NCBI GenBank assembly: GCA_900466875.1
Contig: UBNQ01000035.1
Span: 62,001-126,000 of the forward strand
From: Hyphomicrobiales bacterium
GTDB lineage: Bacteria > Pseudomonadota > Alphaproteobacteria > Rhizobiales > Rhizobiaceae
Length of the DNA: 64,000 nt
Direction: 5' to 3'
The notes below the pieces were generated by a model that was given only the letters and a program-made list of their open reading frames with translations, did not search any database and was not told where the DNA came from. This document shows positions 18,370 to 26,618 of the stretch, piece by piece (the stretch's first letter is position 1; every line of letters starts with the position of its first letter). A program made the translations under genes and the position numbers.

Positions 18370-18388
18370 TTCGGAATCCTTTTGTCTG

Positions 18389-19906
18389 TTATTCGGCAAA
18401 GGCCTTCTGCCGGAACTTCTGGATGAATGGGAAGCAGATGCTGAGCAGCAGCAGCGCCGTGACCACGAGCATCGCCAGGCTGATCGGGTGGTGGACGAAG
18501 ATCATCAGGTCACCGCGTGCGACCAGCATGGACCTGCGGAAATACTCCTCCATCATCGGACCGAGCACGAAGGCGAGGATAAGTGGCGCCGGTTCGCAAC
18601 GCCATTTGTGGAGGAAGTATCCGAGCAGGCCGAAGATTGCGGTGAGATAGACGTCGAATGTGGTGAACTCGACCCCGTAGATGCCGACGATGCTGACCGT
18701 CAGAATGGTGGGAAACAGGAACTGGTAGCGGATTTTCAGGAGCTGAACCCAGATGCCGACCAATGGAAGATTGATCACGAGCAGCATCAGATTTCCGACC
18801 CACATGCTGGCGATCAGTCCCCAGAACAGCTCCGGCTGTCCGCTCATGATGCGCGGGCCGGGCACAATGCCGTGTGTCATCATGGCGCCGACCATCAATG
18901 CCATGATCGCATTCGAAGGGATGCCAAGCGTGAGCAGCGGCAGGAAGGCGGTTTGCGCACCGGAATTATTGGCCGCCTCGGGGCCGGCCACGCCTTCGAC
19001 CATGCCTGTTCCGAACTTCTGAGGCGTTTTTGAGATCCGCTTCTCGGCGGTGTAGGCCATGAATGAGGAAAGAAGTGCGCCGCCACCGGGAAGCAGGCCG
19101 AGAAAGAGCCCGATCAGGCTGCCGCGCACCGTTGCCGGGGCAGCGCGCGTCAGCTCCTTGCGGGTGGGCCAAAGGCTGCTGATCGGATTGAGCGTCGGGG
19201 GCTTTTCGTCGCGTATTGCGTTTTCAAGTGTGACCAGAATATCGGCGACACCGAACAGGCCAACCACGAGCGGCACAAAGGGCACTCCACTCAGAAGCTC
19301 CATGAAGCCGAAATCATAACGGTATTGCCCCGAATTGATGTCCGTTCCGGCCAGTCCGAGGAGCAGGCCGAGAAAGATCATCGCAATCGCCCGCACCGCA
19401 GATCCCTGGGCCAGCACCACCGATGTAATCAAGCCGAGGAACATCAGCATGAAATATTCGGGTGCCCCGAATTTCAGGACTGCCGCGGCCATAATGGGCG
19501 CAAATGCCGCCATAAAGAAGGTCGCAACGGTACCAGCGAAGAAGGAGGCGAGGGCCGCAATGGTCAGGGCCGCTCCACCTCTGCCGTTACGGGTCATTGC
19601 ATGGCCGTCCAAGGCGGTAACAACGGATGAGGCTTCACCCGGCAGTCTCAGCAGGATGGAGGTCGTCGAACCGCCGTATTGCGCGCCGTAATAGATGCCA
19701 GAGAGTGTTATGAGGCCGGTCTCGGGCGGAAGCCCGAAGGTCATCGGCAGCAAAATGGCGATGGTTGCCGTCGGACCAAGTCCCGGCAATACGCCAACCA
19801 GCGTGCCGATCAGGCATCCGGCAAGGCAGAAGAAAATGTTCATGGGCGTCAGTGCGACGCCGAGTCCAAGAGCGATACCGCCAAAAACGTCTACGCCGCC
19901 AATCAT
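18389..19906 (-). CDS. TTT large permease subunit, TctA family
   Basis: A 505-residue membrane protein with about 12 spans. It shows the conserved N-terminal segment CLIGTLVGVLPGLGPTATIA and YGAQYGGSTTSILLRLPGE, both hallmarks of TctA, and later GLLPGGGALLSSF and GVAGPEAANNSGAQ. It is the main translocation subunit for carboxylate uptake driven by ion gradients. The start at 19906 is preceded by GGAGGG, and the frame extension to 19951 runs into tctB. The start overlaps the tctB stop by 4 bp, indicating coupling. Assignment of the family is secure; the transported acid is unknown. Confidence 0.93.
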   Translation of the reverse strand: MIGGVDVFGGIALGLGVALTPMNIFFCLAGCLIGTLVGVLPGLGPTATIAILLPMTFGLPPETGLITLSGIYYGAQYGGSTTSILLRLPGEASSVVTALDGHAMTRNGRGGAALTIAALASFFAGTVATFFMAAFAPIMAAAVLKFGAPEYFMLMFLGLITSVVLAQGSAVRAIAMIFLGLLLGLAGTDINSGQYRYDFGFMELLSGVPFVPLVVGLFGVADILVTLENAIRDEKPPTLNPISSLWPTRKELTRAAPATVRGSLIGLFLGLLPGGGALLSSFMAYTAEKRISKTPQKFGTGMVEGVAGPEAANNSGAQTAFLPLLTLGIPSNAIMALMVGAMMTHGIVPGPRIMSGQPELFWGLIASMWVGNLMLLVINLPLVGIWVQLLKIRYQFLFPTILTVSIVGIYGVEFTTFDVYLTAIFGLLGYFLHKWRCEPAPLILAFVLGPMMEEYFRRSMLVARGDLMIFVHHPISLAMLVVTALLLLSICFPFIQKFRQKAFAE

Positions 19907-20397
19907 CGCAGTCCCTCCGGAAGAACCGGGATCTGCAGGCCGAGCAACCACGCAAACAGGACCGTGGCCAGAATGGCGAGTGCAGCGGCCGTTAATAGAA
20001 TGGTCGACGGGCGCGAGCCGCTATGTCCCAGCCCCGCGATGGCCACCATCACGAAGGTGGAAAACGGAAGTCCAAGCGGCATCAGAGCTGCTGCAAAAAC
20101 GATGATAGACGCCGTCACAGAGCCAATGATGCGCAGGGATGCGGCCAGAGGCGGTGTATCGCGGGCGTCCTGTTCGGCGGCAGGTCGGTCTCGTCCCCGG
20201 AGTAAAAGAATAACGATGCCCATCAGGATCAGCAGGCCGGAAACCGCCTTCGGGAAAAAGCCGGGCCCCATGCTGATGAAAGTTCCGGTATCATAATCCT
20301 GTGCGACCCAAAGTGCTGCGGTTCCGAGAAGGACACAGAAGATGCCGAGCGGAAGGTGTGATCCATCTCGCTCGACTACAGTTTGATCCGGTTGCAT
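19903..20397 (-). CDS. TTT small membrane subunit, TctB family
   Basis: This 164-residue protein has four predicted membrane segments and the N-terminal pattern TALWVAQDYDTGTFISMGPGFFP, which is characteristic of TctB proteins. It partners the large permease downstream, with which it overlaps by 4 bp. The ATG at 20397 was preferred over the in-frame extension to 20511, which would run deep into the dehydrogenase gene. It follows the dehydrogenase stop by 16 bp, so all four genes from 21388 leftward look like one operon. Confidence 0.88.
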   Translation of the reverse strand: MQPDQTVVERDGSHLPLGIFCVLLGTAALWVAQDYDTGTFISMGPGFFPKAVSGLLILMGIVILLLRGRDRPAAEQDARDTPPLAASLRIIGSVTASIIVFAAALMPLGLPFSTFVMVAIAGLGHSGSRPSTILLTAAALAILATVLFAWLLGLQIPVLPEGLR

Positions 20398-20413
20398 GTT
20401 CGAAGCTCCGATC

Positions 20414-21388
20414 TCAGTAGCCACGACCGGCCACGACGACGTCGGCCAGAGGCGCGCCGGCGAGGTAACGATCAAGATTTCCATGCAGCTTCGCGGCGAT
20501 GCGATCGGCATTGTCTTCCGACGACCATGAGATATGGGGCGTCAGCCGAACGCGCTGATGGCTGTAAAAAGCGTGACCGTCCGGGAGTGGCTCGGGAGCG
20601 GTCACGTCCAGTGTCGCCGCCGACACTTGTCCATTGTCGAGCGCTGCAAGCAAGGCGTCGTCATCGAGAACCTCACCCCGGCAGATGTTGACAATGTGGA
20701 GACCTGGCCTGGCAGCAGTAAAGATTTCGGCGTCGACGGACTGGCGGGTGGATTCAGTCAAAGGCACAGCAAGCACGAGATGATCGACCTGCGCGGCCAT
20801 GTTCTTCAAAGAAGCAAAGAAACGAACCCCACCGACTTCTTCAGCCGCGTTACGCCTGACGGCACTTACGCGCATGCCGAGCGCTTGCAGCTTCTCGGCG
20901 GTGCGACGGCCGATCGCACCGAAACCATAGATTCCGACGGATTTGCCTGAGACGAGACCCAGCGTGCGCTTGACCCATTGGTCGGCGGAATAGACGAGCA
21001 GGTCGTCGAACATTTTCTTCTCATGCGCGAATATGGCCGCCACGACATATTCGGAGATCGCTTCGGCGGAAATCCCTCGGCCTGTGGTGACAAGCGGGGC
21101 TTCGAAGACCCAGTCCGGGAATGCATCTATGCCTGCTGAGGCAATTTGAATCCATTTGAGGTTGAACGGCCAGCCCGCAGGCTTTTGCTTCGGCGCTCCG
21201 GCCCAGCCACGAAAGAATGTGAAAAGGATATCCGCGTCTTTGGGAACATCCCAGACGGGAGCATCGTCGCTATAAGAGCGCACGACAGGCGCGCTTGCGT
21301 GGCGAGCGAGTTTTTCGACTTGCTCCGGGTCGAGATTGCAGGCGATCACAAGAGGCTCGGACTTTGCTGTATTGGTTGTTGTCGACAT
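20414..21388 (-). CDS. D-2-hydroxyacid dehydrogenase (NAD(P)-dependent)
   Basis: A 324-residue member of the D-isomer-specific 2-hydroxyacid dehydrogenase family. It has the Rossmann motif GIYGFGAIG, the catalytic Arg in NICRGEVLDD, the Glu in TAPEPLPDG and the His in LTPHISWSS. It would interconvert a 2-oxo acid and a D-2-hydroxy acid in the cytoplasm. The ATG at 21388 has GAGG upstream. As first gene of the TTT transporter operon it probably processes the imported carboxylate. A perfect TAGAAC-GATT-GTTCTA palindrome lies 50 bp upstream of the start and is the likely operator. Confidence 0.9.
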   Translation of the reverse strand: MSTTTNTAKSEPLVIACNLDPEQVEKLARHASAPVVRSYSDDAPVWDVPKDADILFTFFRGWAGAPKQKPAGWPFNLKWIQIASAGIDAFPDWVFEAPLVTTGRGISAEAISEYVVAAIFAHEKKMFDDLLVYSADQWVKRTLGLVSGKSVGIYGFGAIGRRTAEKLQALGMRVSAVRRNAAEEVGGVRFFASLKNMAAQVDHLVLAVPLTESTRQSVDAEIFTAARPGLHIVNICRGEVLDDDALLAALDNGQVSAATLDVTAPEPLPDGHAFYSHQRVRLTPHISWSSEDNADRIAAKLHGNLDRYLAGAPLADVVVAGRGY

Positions 21389-21438
21389 GAATTCGAAGCC
21401 TCGTTGCGAACATTCTTTTGTCGATCTAACCAATGCGG

Positions 21439-21454
21439 TAGAACGATTGTTCTA
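21439..21454. promoter_or_regulatory. Perfect palindrome, candidate TetR operator
   Basis: TAGAAC-GATT-GTTCTA is a perfect 6-bp inverted repeat with a 4-bp centre. It lies in the divergent region between the dehydrogenase/TTT operon and the CapA gene. Its size suits a TetR-family dimer, and a TetR gene lies at 22897-23493. Binding is inferred. Confidence 0.55.
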
Positions 21455-21497
21455 GTGCGGAGAAATAGTGCATCTCGCAGGGCTTTCCGAAGAAACA

Positions 21498-21529
21498 ATA
21501 TTCCAAATCTCGGTTTAAAATTGGAATAT
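21498..21529. promoter_or_regulatory. 9-bp inverted repeat in divergent promoter region
   Basis: ATATTCCAA and TTGGAATAT are exact reverse complements separated by 14 bp. The stretch is AT-rich and lies 85 bp upstream of the CapA start. It could be a second operator, or a hairpin in the leader of the rightward transcript. Confidence 0.45.
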
Positions 21530-21613
21530 CTGGCGACAACTTATGCGTCTCCGCGGTGTATTTCTCTTCCGCATTTCGCGTTGGCCTGGGGTCACGGTAA
21601 AGGATATTATAGC

Positions 21614-22939
21614 ATGCGGCTCGTAGCTGGTGGTGACGCACTGTTTTCCGGCGGAAATCTCGCCGAACGTCTCGATGAGAAATTACTTGAGTATCTGGCG
21701 GATTCTGATGCCGCCTTCGTCAACGCCGAGTTCATCTGCCCGGTTCGCACGACAGCGCCCGCGCCGCGCCGCTTCATGACGGCAGTCGGGATCGAAGCGG
21801 TCGATGAACTGACCTCGATCGGCATCAATCTTTTATCCTTCGCCAACAACCACACCGGTGATTTTGGACCGCAGGGTGTGATCGACACAATCGAAGCATG
21901 CGAGGCACGCGGCGTAATTCACAGTGGCATTGGCCGAAGCCTGGAAGAAGCTCGCCTGCCGCATTTTCTTGATACGAAGGATGGCCGTATTGCCCTGATC
22001 TCGACGGGGACCACGCGTTCGACGGAGTTTGCGGCGAGCACGGCCGGCACAGGTATTCCCGCGCGCGCAGGCCTGAACCCGTTACGATGGGGGCGCGCCT
22101 ATGTCTTGCCGGATGCCGAGTTTCAGCAGTTGCGTCGCATCGACGAAATGCTCGGCATTGCGGCCGGCCGCAAGGAAGTCATGGATGTCGAGGTGATGCC
22201 GGATCCGGGCGCCGATCGCCTGCCTTTCGGTTCTGTCTTCGAAGGCTCGCTGCAGTTCGAGCGCGGCGAGCATGCGCATATTCGCTATTACGCCAATGAG
22301 AAAGACGCGAAGGCCATTCTCGAAAACATTCGGGATGCTGCCAACCGCTCCGAAGTCGTGCTGTTGAGCCTGCACGCGCATGAAGGAACGGAAGAGAACT
22401 GGTACTCACCGCGGCCGGCGCCTTTCCTTGAAGACTTCGCCCGTCGCGCGATCGATGCCGGAGCAACGGCCGTGATCGGCCATGGGCCGCACATGTTGCG
22501 CGGGATCGAATTCTACAAGGGCAAGCCAATCTTCTATTCTCTCGGCAGCCTGCTGATGGAATTCGAGGCCGGCATGCAGAAGATGACGCCGGAAATGTAC
22601 GAAGCTTACGGTTTCACCAAGGACTCGCTGCCTTCGCACCTGCACATGTCCCGCGCCCGCAACGTAGGGGGTGATCCGATCGGTTTTTACGGCGACGCAC
22701 GCTTCTCGAAATCCTGCATCGCTATCCTGGATATCGTTGACGGCGATCCGCGGGTCAGGCTTGTCGCGCTCGACCTTGATCTCAACAGGAAGAGGCCTTC
22801 AGAACGCGGCCTACCTGCTTGCGCATCGCCTGAACTGGCGCGGGAAATCGCCGCGGATATGGCGGAAATGAGCAAGGCCTACGGTACCGTGGTCCGCTAC
22901 AACGAGGCCGATGGCCTTATTGACGTCGAGCGCGCCTGA
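21614..22939 (+). CDS. CapA-family (poly-gamma-glutamate synthesis-like) metallophosphatase-fold protein
   Basis: A 441-residue protein with CapA/PGA_cap motifs: VAGGDALFSG at the N-terminus, FVNAEFI, LLSFANNHTGDFG near residue 80, LLSLHAHEG near 258 and VIGHGPHMLRG near 290. These are the metal-binding positions of a calcineurin-like fold. The frame is open back to 21146, but that part is antisense to the dehydrogenase; ATG 21614 has AAAGGA upstream and begins at the conserved motif. CapA proteins act in poly-gamma-glutamate capsule formation in Bacillus. No capB/capC is present here, and proteobacterial CapA-like genes beside TTT transporters may be hydrolases of unknown substrate. The end overlaps the convergent TetR gene by 43 bp. 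Confidence 0.82.
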   Translation: MRLVAGGDALFSGGNLAERLDEKLLEYLADSDAAFVNAEFICPVRTTAPAPRRFMTAVGIEAVDELTSIGINLLSFANNHTGDFGPQGVIDTIEACEARGVIHSGIGRSLEEARLPHFLDTKDGRIALISTGTTRSTEFAASTAGTGIPARAGLNPLRWGRAYVLPDAEFQQLRRIDEMLGIAAGRKEVMDVEVMPDPGADRLPFGSVFEGSLQFERGEHAHIRYYANEKDAKAILENIRDAANRSEVVLLSLHAHEGTEENWYSPRPAPFLEDFARRAIDAGATAVIGHGPHMLRGIEFYKGKPIFYSLGSLLMEFEAGMQKMTPEMYEAYGFTKDSLPSHLHMSRARNVGGDPIGFYGDARFSKSCIAILDIVDGDPRVRLVALDLDLNRKRPSERGLPACASPELAREIAADMAEMSKAYGTVVRYNEADGLIDVERA

Positions 22940-23493
22940 TCGTTCGCAGGCGCGGGCAAAAGTTTCGCCACGATCGCCTTTGCGGTCGTGGCGCTACGTG
23001 CATCTCGTCGCAGGACCGATCCGGCCAAAGCCCCTTCATACAGCAACAGAAGCTGCTCCGCTGTCGCGTCGTCGGCCTCCACGCCTAAAGCCTGGACGAA
23101 GAAATCCTTGAGAAAGGATTTGTGGTCACGAGCTGCTTTCAGAATGTCGGGTGATTGCGGGTTCTCGATAGCGGCAATCAGGAAGGCGCAGCCACGAAAA
23201 TTCTCCGCCTCTGTTTTGCGCTCCAGGTTCGAAAAGACGTCCAGAACCGGTTCCCGGCCGCGGCGCTCGCCGAGGATTTCGTGCAATTGCCGTCGCACCG
23301 CGTCGTTGCGTTTTTCCAGATAGGCGACGATCAGGGCCTCTTTGCTTCCGAAATAGCGATAGAATGTCGCCCTGGTGGTTTTCAGGTGATCCACCAGTTC
23401 CGACATGCCAACCAGATAGGTACCCTTGGCGTAGAAGATATCTCCTACCCGGGAAAGAATATCGTCCCTGGTAGACGTTACATTTGTCGTCAT
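22897..23493 (-). CDS. TetR/AcrR-family transcriptional regulator
   Basis: A 198-residue repressor with an N-terminal TetR HTH (about residues 9-55, containing GDIFYAKGTYLVGMSELVDH and TTRATFYRYFGSKEALI). The C-terminal ligand-binding domain is helical. It is convergent with, and overlaps, the CapA gene. Palindromes of suitable size lie just upstream of its own start (23505-23519) and in the 21439-21454 region. A plausible model is that it represses itself and the dehydrogenase/TTT/CapA set until a ligand appears. The ligand is unknown. Confidence 0.88.
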   Translation of the reverse strand: MTTNVTSTRDDILSRVGDIFYAKGTYLVGMSELVDHLKTTRATFYRYFGSKEALIVAYLEKRNDAVRRQLHEILGERRGREPVLDVFSNLERKTEAENFRGCAFLIAAIENPQSPDILKAARDHKSFLKDFFVQALGVEADDATAEQLLLLYEGALAGSVLRRDARSATTAKAIVAKLLPAPANDQARSTSIRPSASL

Positions 23494-23504
23494 CGAAATC
23501 CGTC

Positions 23505-23519
23505 TTGAACGCGTTTCAA
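23505..23519. promoter_or_regulatory. Inverted repeat 12 bp upstream of the TetR start
   Basis: TTGAA-CGCGT-TTCAA is a 5-bp inverted repeat with a partly symmetric centre, located between the cupin gene and tetR. Position suggests an autoregulatory operator. It shares only a GAAC core with the 21439 palindrome, so a common regulator is not certain. Confidence 0.4.
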
Positions 23520-23529
23520 CCTCTGGATG

Positions 23530-24021
23530 TCATTCATGCGGATGCTTGTGGATCGGGTCAACCCAGTACACTTCTTCCGGATGCTCGACCGGATCGACGT
23601 CGGTAATGTTGACGACCACAGCTTCGTTATCTGACCTGACGAGGACACATTCGAGCGGGTTGTCCGGGTCGGCATTGATTTCCTGATGCGGGACATAGGG
23701 TGGCACGAAAATGAAATCGCCCGGACCTGCTTCGGCGACATATTCAAGGTGGTCACCCCAACGCATCCGCGCTTTCCCGCGTATGACGAAAATGACGCTT
23801 TCGAGTGGTCCGTGATGGTGAACGCCCGTCTTGGCGTTCGGCTCGATGGCGACTGTGCCGGCCCAGATTTTCTGGGCGCCGACACGAGCATGGTTGATGG
23901 CCGCCTGCCGGAACATGCCCGGTGTCTGAGCGGTATTGGGATCCAGCTGGTCGCCCTTGATGACCCTGATGCCATCGTGTTTCCAGCGCTCCGCGTCATC
24001 GTGGTGGTGATGTTCGCTCAT
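23530..24021 (-). CDS. Cupin-domain protein
   Basis: A 163-residue protein that starts MSEHHHHDDAERW. It has both cupin motifs: VHHHGPLESVIFVIRGKARM (about residues 68-87) and GPGDFIFVPPYVPHQEI (about 98-114). The histidines suit a bound metal. The N-terminal His run may add metal affinity. Single-domain cupins of this type are often dioxygenases, isomerases or sensors, and no substrate is evident. A GGGAG ribosome site precedes ATG 24021; the frame extension to 24285 only covers the relic upstream. It is followed 36 bp later by tetR and preceded by a decayed flavin monooxygenase. Confidence 0.85.
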   Translation of the reverse strand: MSEHHHHDDAERWKHDGIRVIKGDQLDPNTAQTPGMFRQAAINHARVGAQKIWAGTVAIEPNAKTGVHHHGPLESVIFVIRGKARMRWGDHLEYVAEAGPGDFIFVPPYVPHQEINADPDNPLECVLVRSDNEAVVVNITDVDPVEHPEEVYWVDPIHKHPHE

Positions 24022-24049
24022 CTTCCGTTTCTCCCATATGCCGACCTGC

Positions 24050-24301
24050 TCAGAAGCTGTGCAGGTTATCGCGAAAACGTTCGTGCTCATAAGTCGTTCT
24101 GAACAGCCCACGCTTCTGCAGTTCGGGGACCAGCCCGTCTGTGATTTCTGCAATGGAGCGACGGGGCAACGGGAACGCATGGGTGAGGAAACCGTCGCCG
24201 CCGATCTGATCGGCCACTTCGCCCATTCTGTCCGCGACGGAGGCCGGTGTCCCGACGAACTGAAGCGTTCTCGTTGAGCGGCCAAACCGTGCCTTGACCA
24301 T
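24050..24301 (-). pseudogene. Flavin-dependent (NtaA/SnaA-type) monooxygenase, C-terminal remnant
   Basis: About 80 residues are recognisable: TLQFVGTPASVADRMGEVAD, GGDGFLTHAFPLP and VPELQKRGLFRTTYEHERF. This is the standard C-terminal end of the NtaA/SnaA/SoxA branch of luciferase-like monooxygenases, whose full length is about 440 residues. Upstream of about 24300 the frame continues to 24457 but no longer resembles the family, so the TIM-barrel core is missing. The gene is a deletion relic; the intact cupin downstream may have been its partner. Confidence 0.72.
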
Positions 24302-24616
24302 CTCGCGACGTGTCTGGCAGTTTTCCTGCTGCTCCTGTCGCAGTTCCTTTTTACCTACCGGTCGGTGGGTTGCGTATGGCTGACGAGCTTCCGATTTGTC
24401 GGCGCCATACGCCATCGGCTGCTTCGGCATCTCACCGATCTGCCGATGACATTTCATCTGTCCAACCCTAAGGGTGACCTTGCCAACGCGCTGACGAGCG
24501 ATCTCTCGCGGTGCTTACAAGGCTCCGCTTCTGGAGATCCACCGGATTTCGGTGCGCATGGTTGCGCGCCTGACAGCGCCGCTGCTCGGCTTTGCGGCGG
24601 TCGGGTGGGAAAACGG
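24302..24616. other. Intergenic stretch with no recognisable gene
   Basis: About 315 bp between the monooxygenase relic and the AraC gene. Short frames exist on both strands but none matches a family. The sequence probably includes debris from the deletion that truncated the monooxygenase. Confidence 0.5.
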
Positions 24617-25507
24617 TCAACGATGCAAGTCAGCGGCGGGCGCATTCCCGAACATGCTCCTATACTCGCGGCTGAATTGTGATGGGCTTTTATAGCCGAC
24701 CTCGTAAGCCACGCGGGAGACATTCGCGCCGCCGGCGGATAGAAGCTTTCGCGCTTCCAGCAAGCGCATGTGGCGCTGAAACGCCAGCGGGCTGAACCCG
24801 GTAACGTCCTTGAAGTGTCGATGAAAGGACGTCACGCTCATGCCTGAGGTGGTAGCCAGGTCAGCAATAACAACTGGCTTGCTGTGGTTCGTGGCCAGCC
24901 AATCTGCGGCCGACTTGAGCTGGTGAAATCGGTAGTTCCGCAAACCCACCTGACGGAGGGTGTCTCCCATCGAGCTCTGCAGCAGACGATAATAAAGCTC
25001 GAATTCATAATGGGGCGCAAGCACGTCGATATCGTCAGGCGTGCTCAGCAGACCAACAAGCCGCGTGAAGGCATCGCCAATCGAGCCATCGAGATCTCCT
25101 GCCGCCACGGCGCAGGTCCATCGATCAGGGCGTTTGGGCATATCGAGCATGGCGCGCGTGAGCATGACGTTGTCGAGATGCAGGCTGATGCCGATATAAG
25201 GAAGCTCCGGCGTGGCGCCGGTCAGCTGATGGACATAGGGCAGGCCGAAGGATGAGACGGCGCAAGCGCCCGGCAGAAGTTCGAAGCGATTGGCGCCCAT
25301 GGTCAAAACCTTGATACCCCTCAGAACCACGTAGAACATGGGTTCGAACACGGCCGGCGTAGGTTGGCTCTCGGTCGCGCTCGACCACAGTGTCAACCGG
25401 GGAACGGCGGTCGCAACGCCGACCGTTCCGTAACGCCCCGCAACGAGCGGAGCGATATCACGAAGCAGCCGGTTGGTTGTGCTCACGGCATTGGTCATCC
25501 TGGGCAT
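24617..25507 (-). CDS. AraC-family transcriptional regulator (AraC_N type)
   Basis: A 296-residue regulator. The N-terminal half (about residues 15-165, with PMFYVVLRGIKVLTMG and LPGACAVSSFGLPYVHQ) matches the AraC_N/YqhC-like sensing domain. The C-terminal half has the double HTH (VIADLATTSGMSVTSFHRHFKDVTG, then VSRVAYEVGYKSPSQFSREY). It is divergent from the SDR oxidoreductase at 25657, which it very likely activates. AraC_N regulators often respond to aldehydes or other toxic metabolites. No strong ribosome site is seen at the start, and an internal ATG three codons in is possible. Confidence 0.9.
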   Translation of the reverse strand: MPRMTNAVSTTNRLLRDIAPLVAGRYGTVGVATAVPRLTLWSSATESQPTPAVFEPMFYVVLRGIKVLTMGANRFELLPGACAVSSFGLPYVHQLTGATPELPYIGISLHLDNVMLTRAMLDMPKRPDRWTCAVAAGDLDGSIGDAFTRLVGLLSTPDDIDVLAPHYEFELYYRLLQSSMGDTLRQVGLRNYRFHQLKSAADWLATNHSKPVVIADLATTSGMSVTSFHRHFKDVTGFSPLAFQRHMRLLEARKLLSAGGANVSRVAYEVGYKSPSQFSREYRSMFGNAPAADLHR

Positions 25508-25656
25508 TCTAGAGGTTTGGAAGGATCAGGCAAGTATTTGAGAAAATCAGGAATGTGGCAACCTTGCTGTCTACCTATCTTCAATCCGCTTGCTTCAGTC
25601 GCCGCCGCATATCGCGGCCGCGCAAGGCGGATGACATGATCTGGAAAGGATAGGAC

Positions 25657-26397
25657 ATGCAGGAACTGGTTGGAAAGAATGCACTCGTCACGGGTGGCTC
25701 ACGCGGTATCGGGGCAGCAATAGCGCTTGCGCTCGCAGATAAAGGAGCGAATGTCGCCATCACGTACGATCGATCTGCCGAACGCGGGGAACAGCTTGTT
25801 CGCGCAATCGAAGCAAAGGGCCGCAAGGCTGTCGCGCTCCAGGCGGATAGCGCCAATCCGGCAGCGATACAGCGATCAGTCGATGATGCCGTCAGCACAC
25901 TGGGCGGTCTCGACATCCTCGTCAACAACGCCGCTATCGCCCGTTACGGCAATATCGCGGATTTCAACGTGGATGATTTCGATGCGATGTTCGCCGTCAA
26001 TACACGCGGTCCGGTCTTCGCATCGAAGGCAGCCATCCCTCATCTCAAGGCGGGCGGACGCATCATAACCATCGGTTCGGCAGGTGCAGACCGCATCGTC
26101 GGCACCACCGGGACAGTCTATTACATGACGAAGTCCGCCCTTCAGTCATTTACCCGGGGACTGGCGCAGGAACTGGGACCCCGCGACATAACGGTCAATC
26201 TCGTTCAACCGGGATCGACAAACACTGACGCAAATCCTGAAACGGGCGAGTTCGCGGAATTCCAGCGGAGTCTCAGTCCTCTCGGCCGGTTCAGCCAGCC
26301 TGACGATATCGCTGCCGCAGCAGCCTTTCTTGCGACGCCAGCCGCGCGGCAAATCACCGGAACCATCCTCAATGTGGATGGTGGCGCACTGTCATGA
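25657..26397 (+). CDS. SDR-family NAD(P)-dependent oxidoreductase
   Basis: A 246-residue classical short-chain dehydrogenase. It has TGGSRGIG at residues 11-18 (NADP-type), the NNAA motif (LVNNAAIAR), the catalytic Ser region TIGSAG, Y-x3-K in YYMTKSAL and the PG motif VQPGSTNTD. It resembles FabG-like 3-oxoacyl reductases and glucose dehydrogenases, but the substrate is unknown. AAAGGA stands 9 bp before the ATG. It is transcribed divergently from an AraC regulator across 149 bp, a common regulator-target layout. Confidence 0.9.
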   Translation: MQELVGKNALVTGGSRGIGAAIALALADKGANVAITYDRSAERGEQLVRAIEAKGRKAVALQADSANPAAIQRSVDDAVSTLGGLDILVNNAAIARYGNIADFNVDDFDAMFAVNTRGPVFASKAAIPHLKAGGRIITIGSAGADRIVGTTGTVYYMTKSALQSFTRGLAQELGPRDITVNLVQPGSTNTDANPETGEFAEFQRSLSPLGRFSQPDDIAAAAAFLATPAARQITGTILNVDGGALS

Positions 26398-26618
26398 CCC
26401 TGCAATGCAGACGGTATTCGCCTGATGTCAATCGGGTGACGTCTTAATCGACGGAGGACGGATTGAAGTCGACCGGCTATCCAAGAACTTAGCGCATGGA
26501 CATAACGGAAGAGTATTCCGCCGTCCTTTTGTTGATCCCTATCGCCGGACACAGCCGCGAGATCGCCGCATTGAGCGGCGATGACCAGCACCAAACGAAC
26601 CTTGAGGAAGCGGATCCG

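Noticed and set aside
21146..21613. N-terminal extension of the CapA frame
   Set aside because: This part is antisense to the hydroxyacid dehydrogenase and contains the palindromic promoter region; the CapA motifs start right at ATG 21614.
24430..24616. Possible second gene fragment upstream of the monooxygenase relic
   Set aside because: Several short frames were read on both strands; none gave a recognisable motif.
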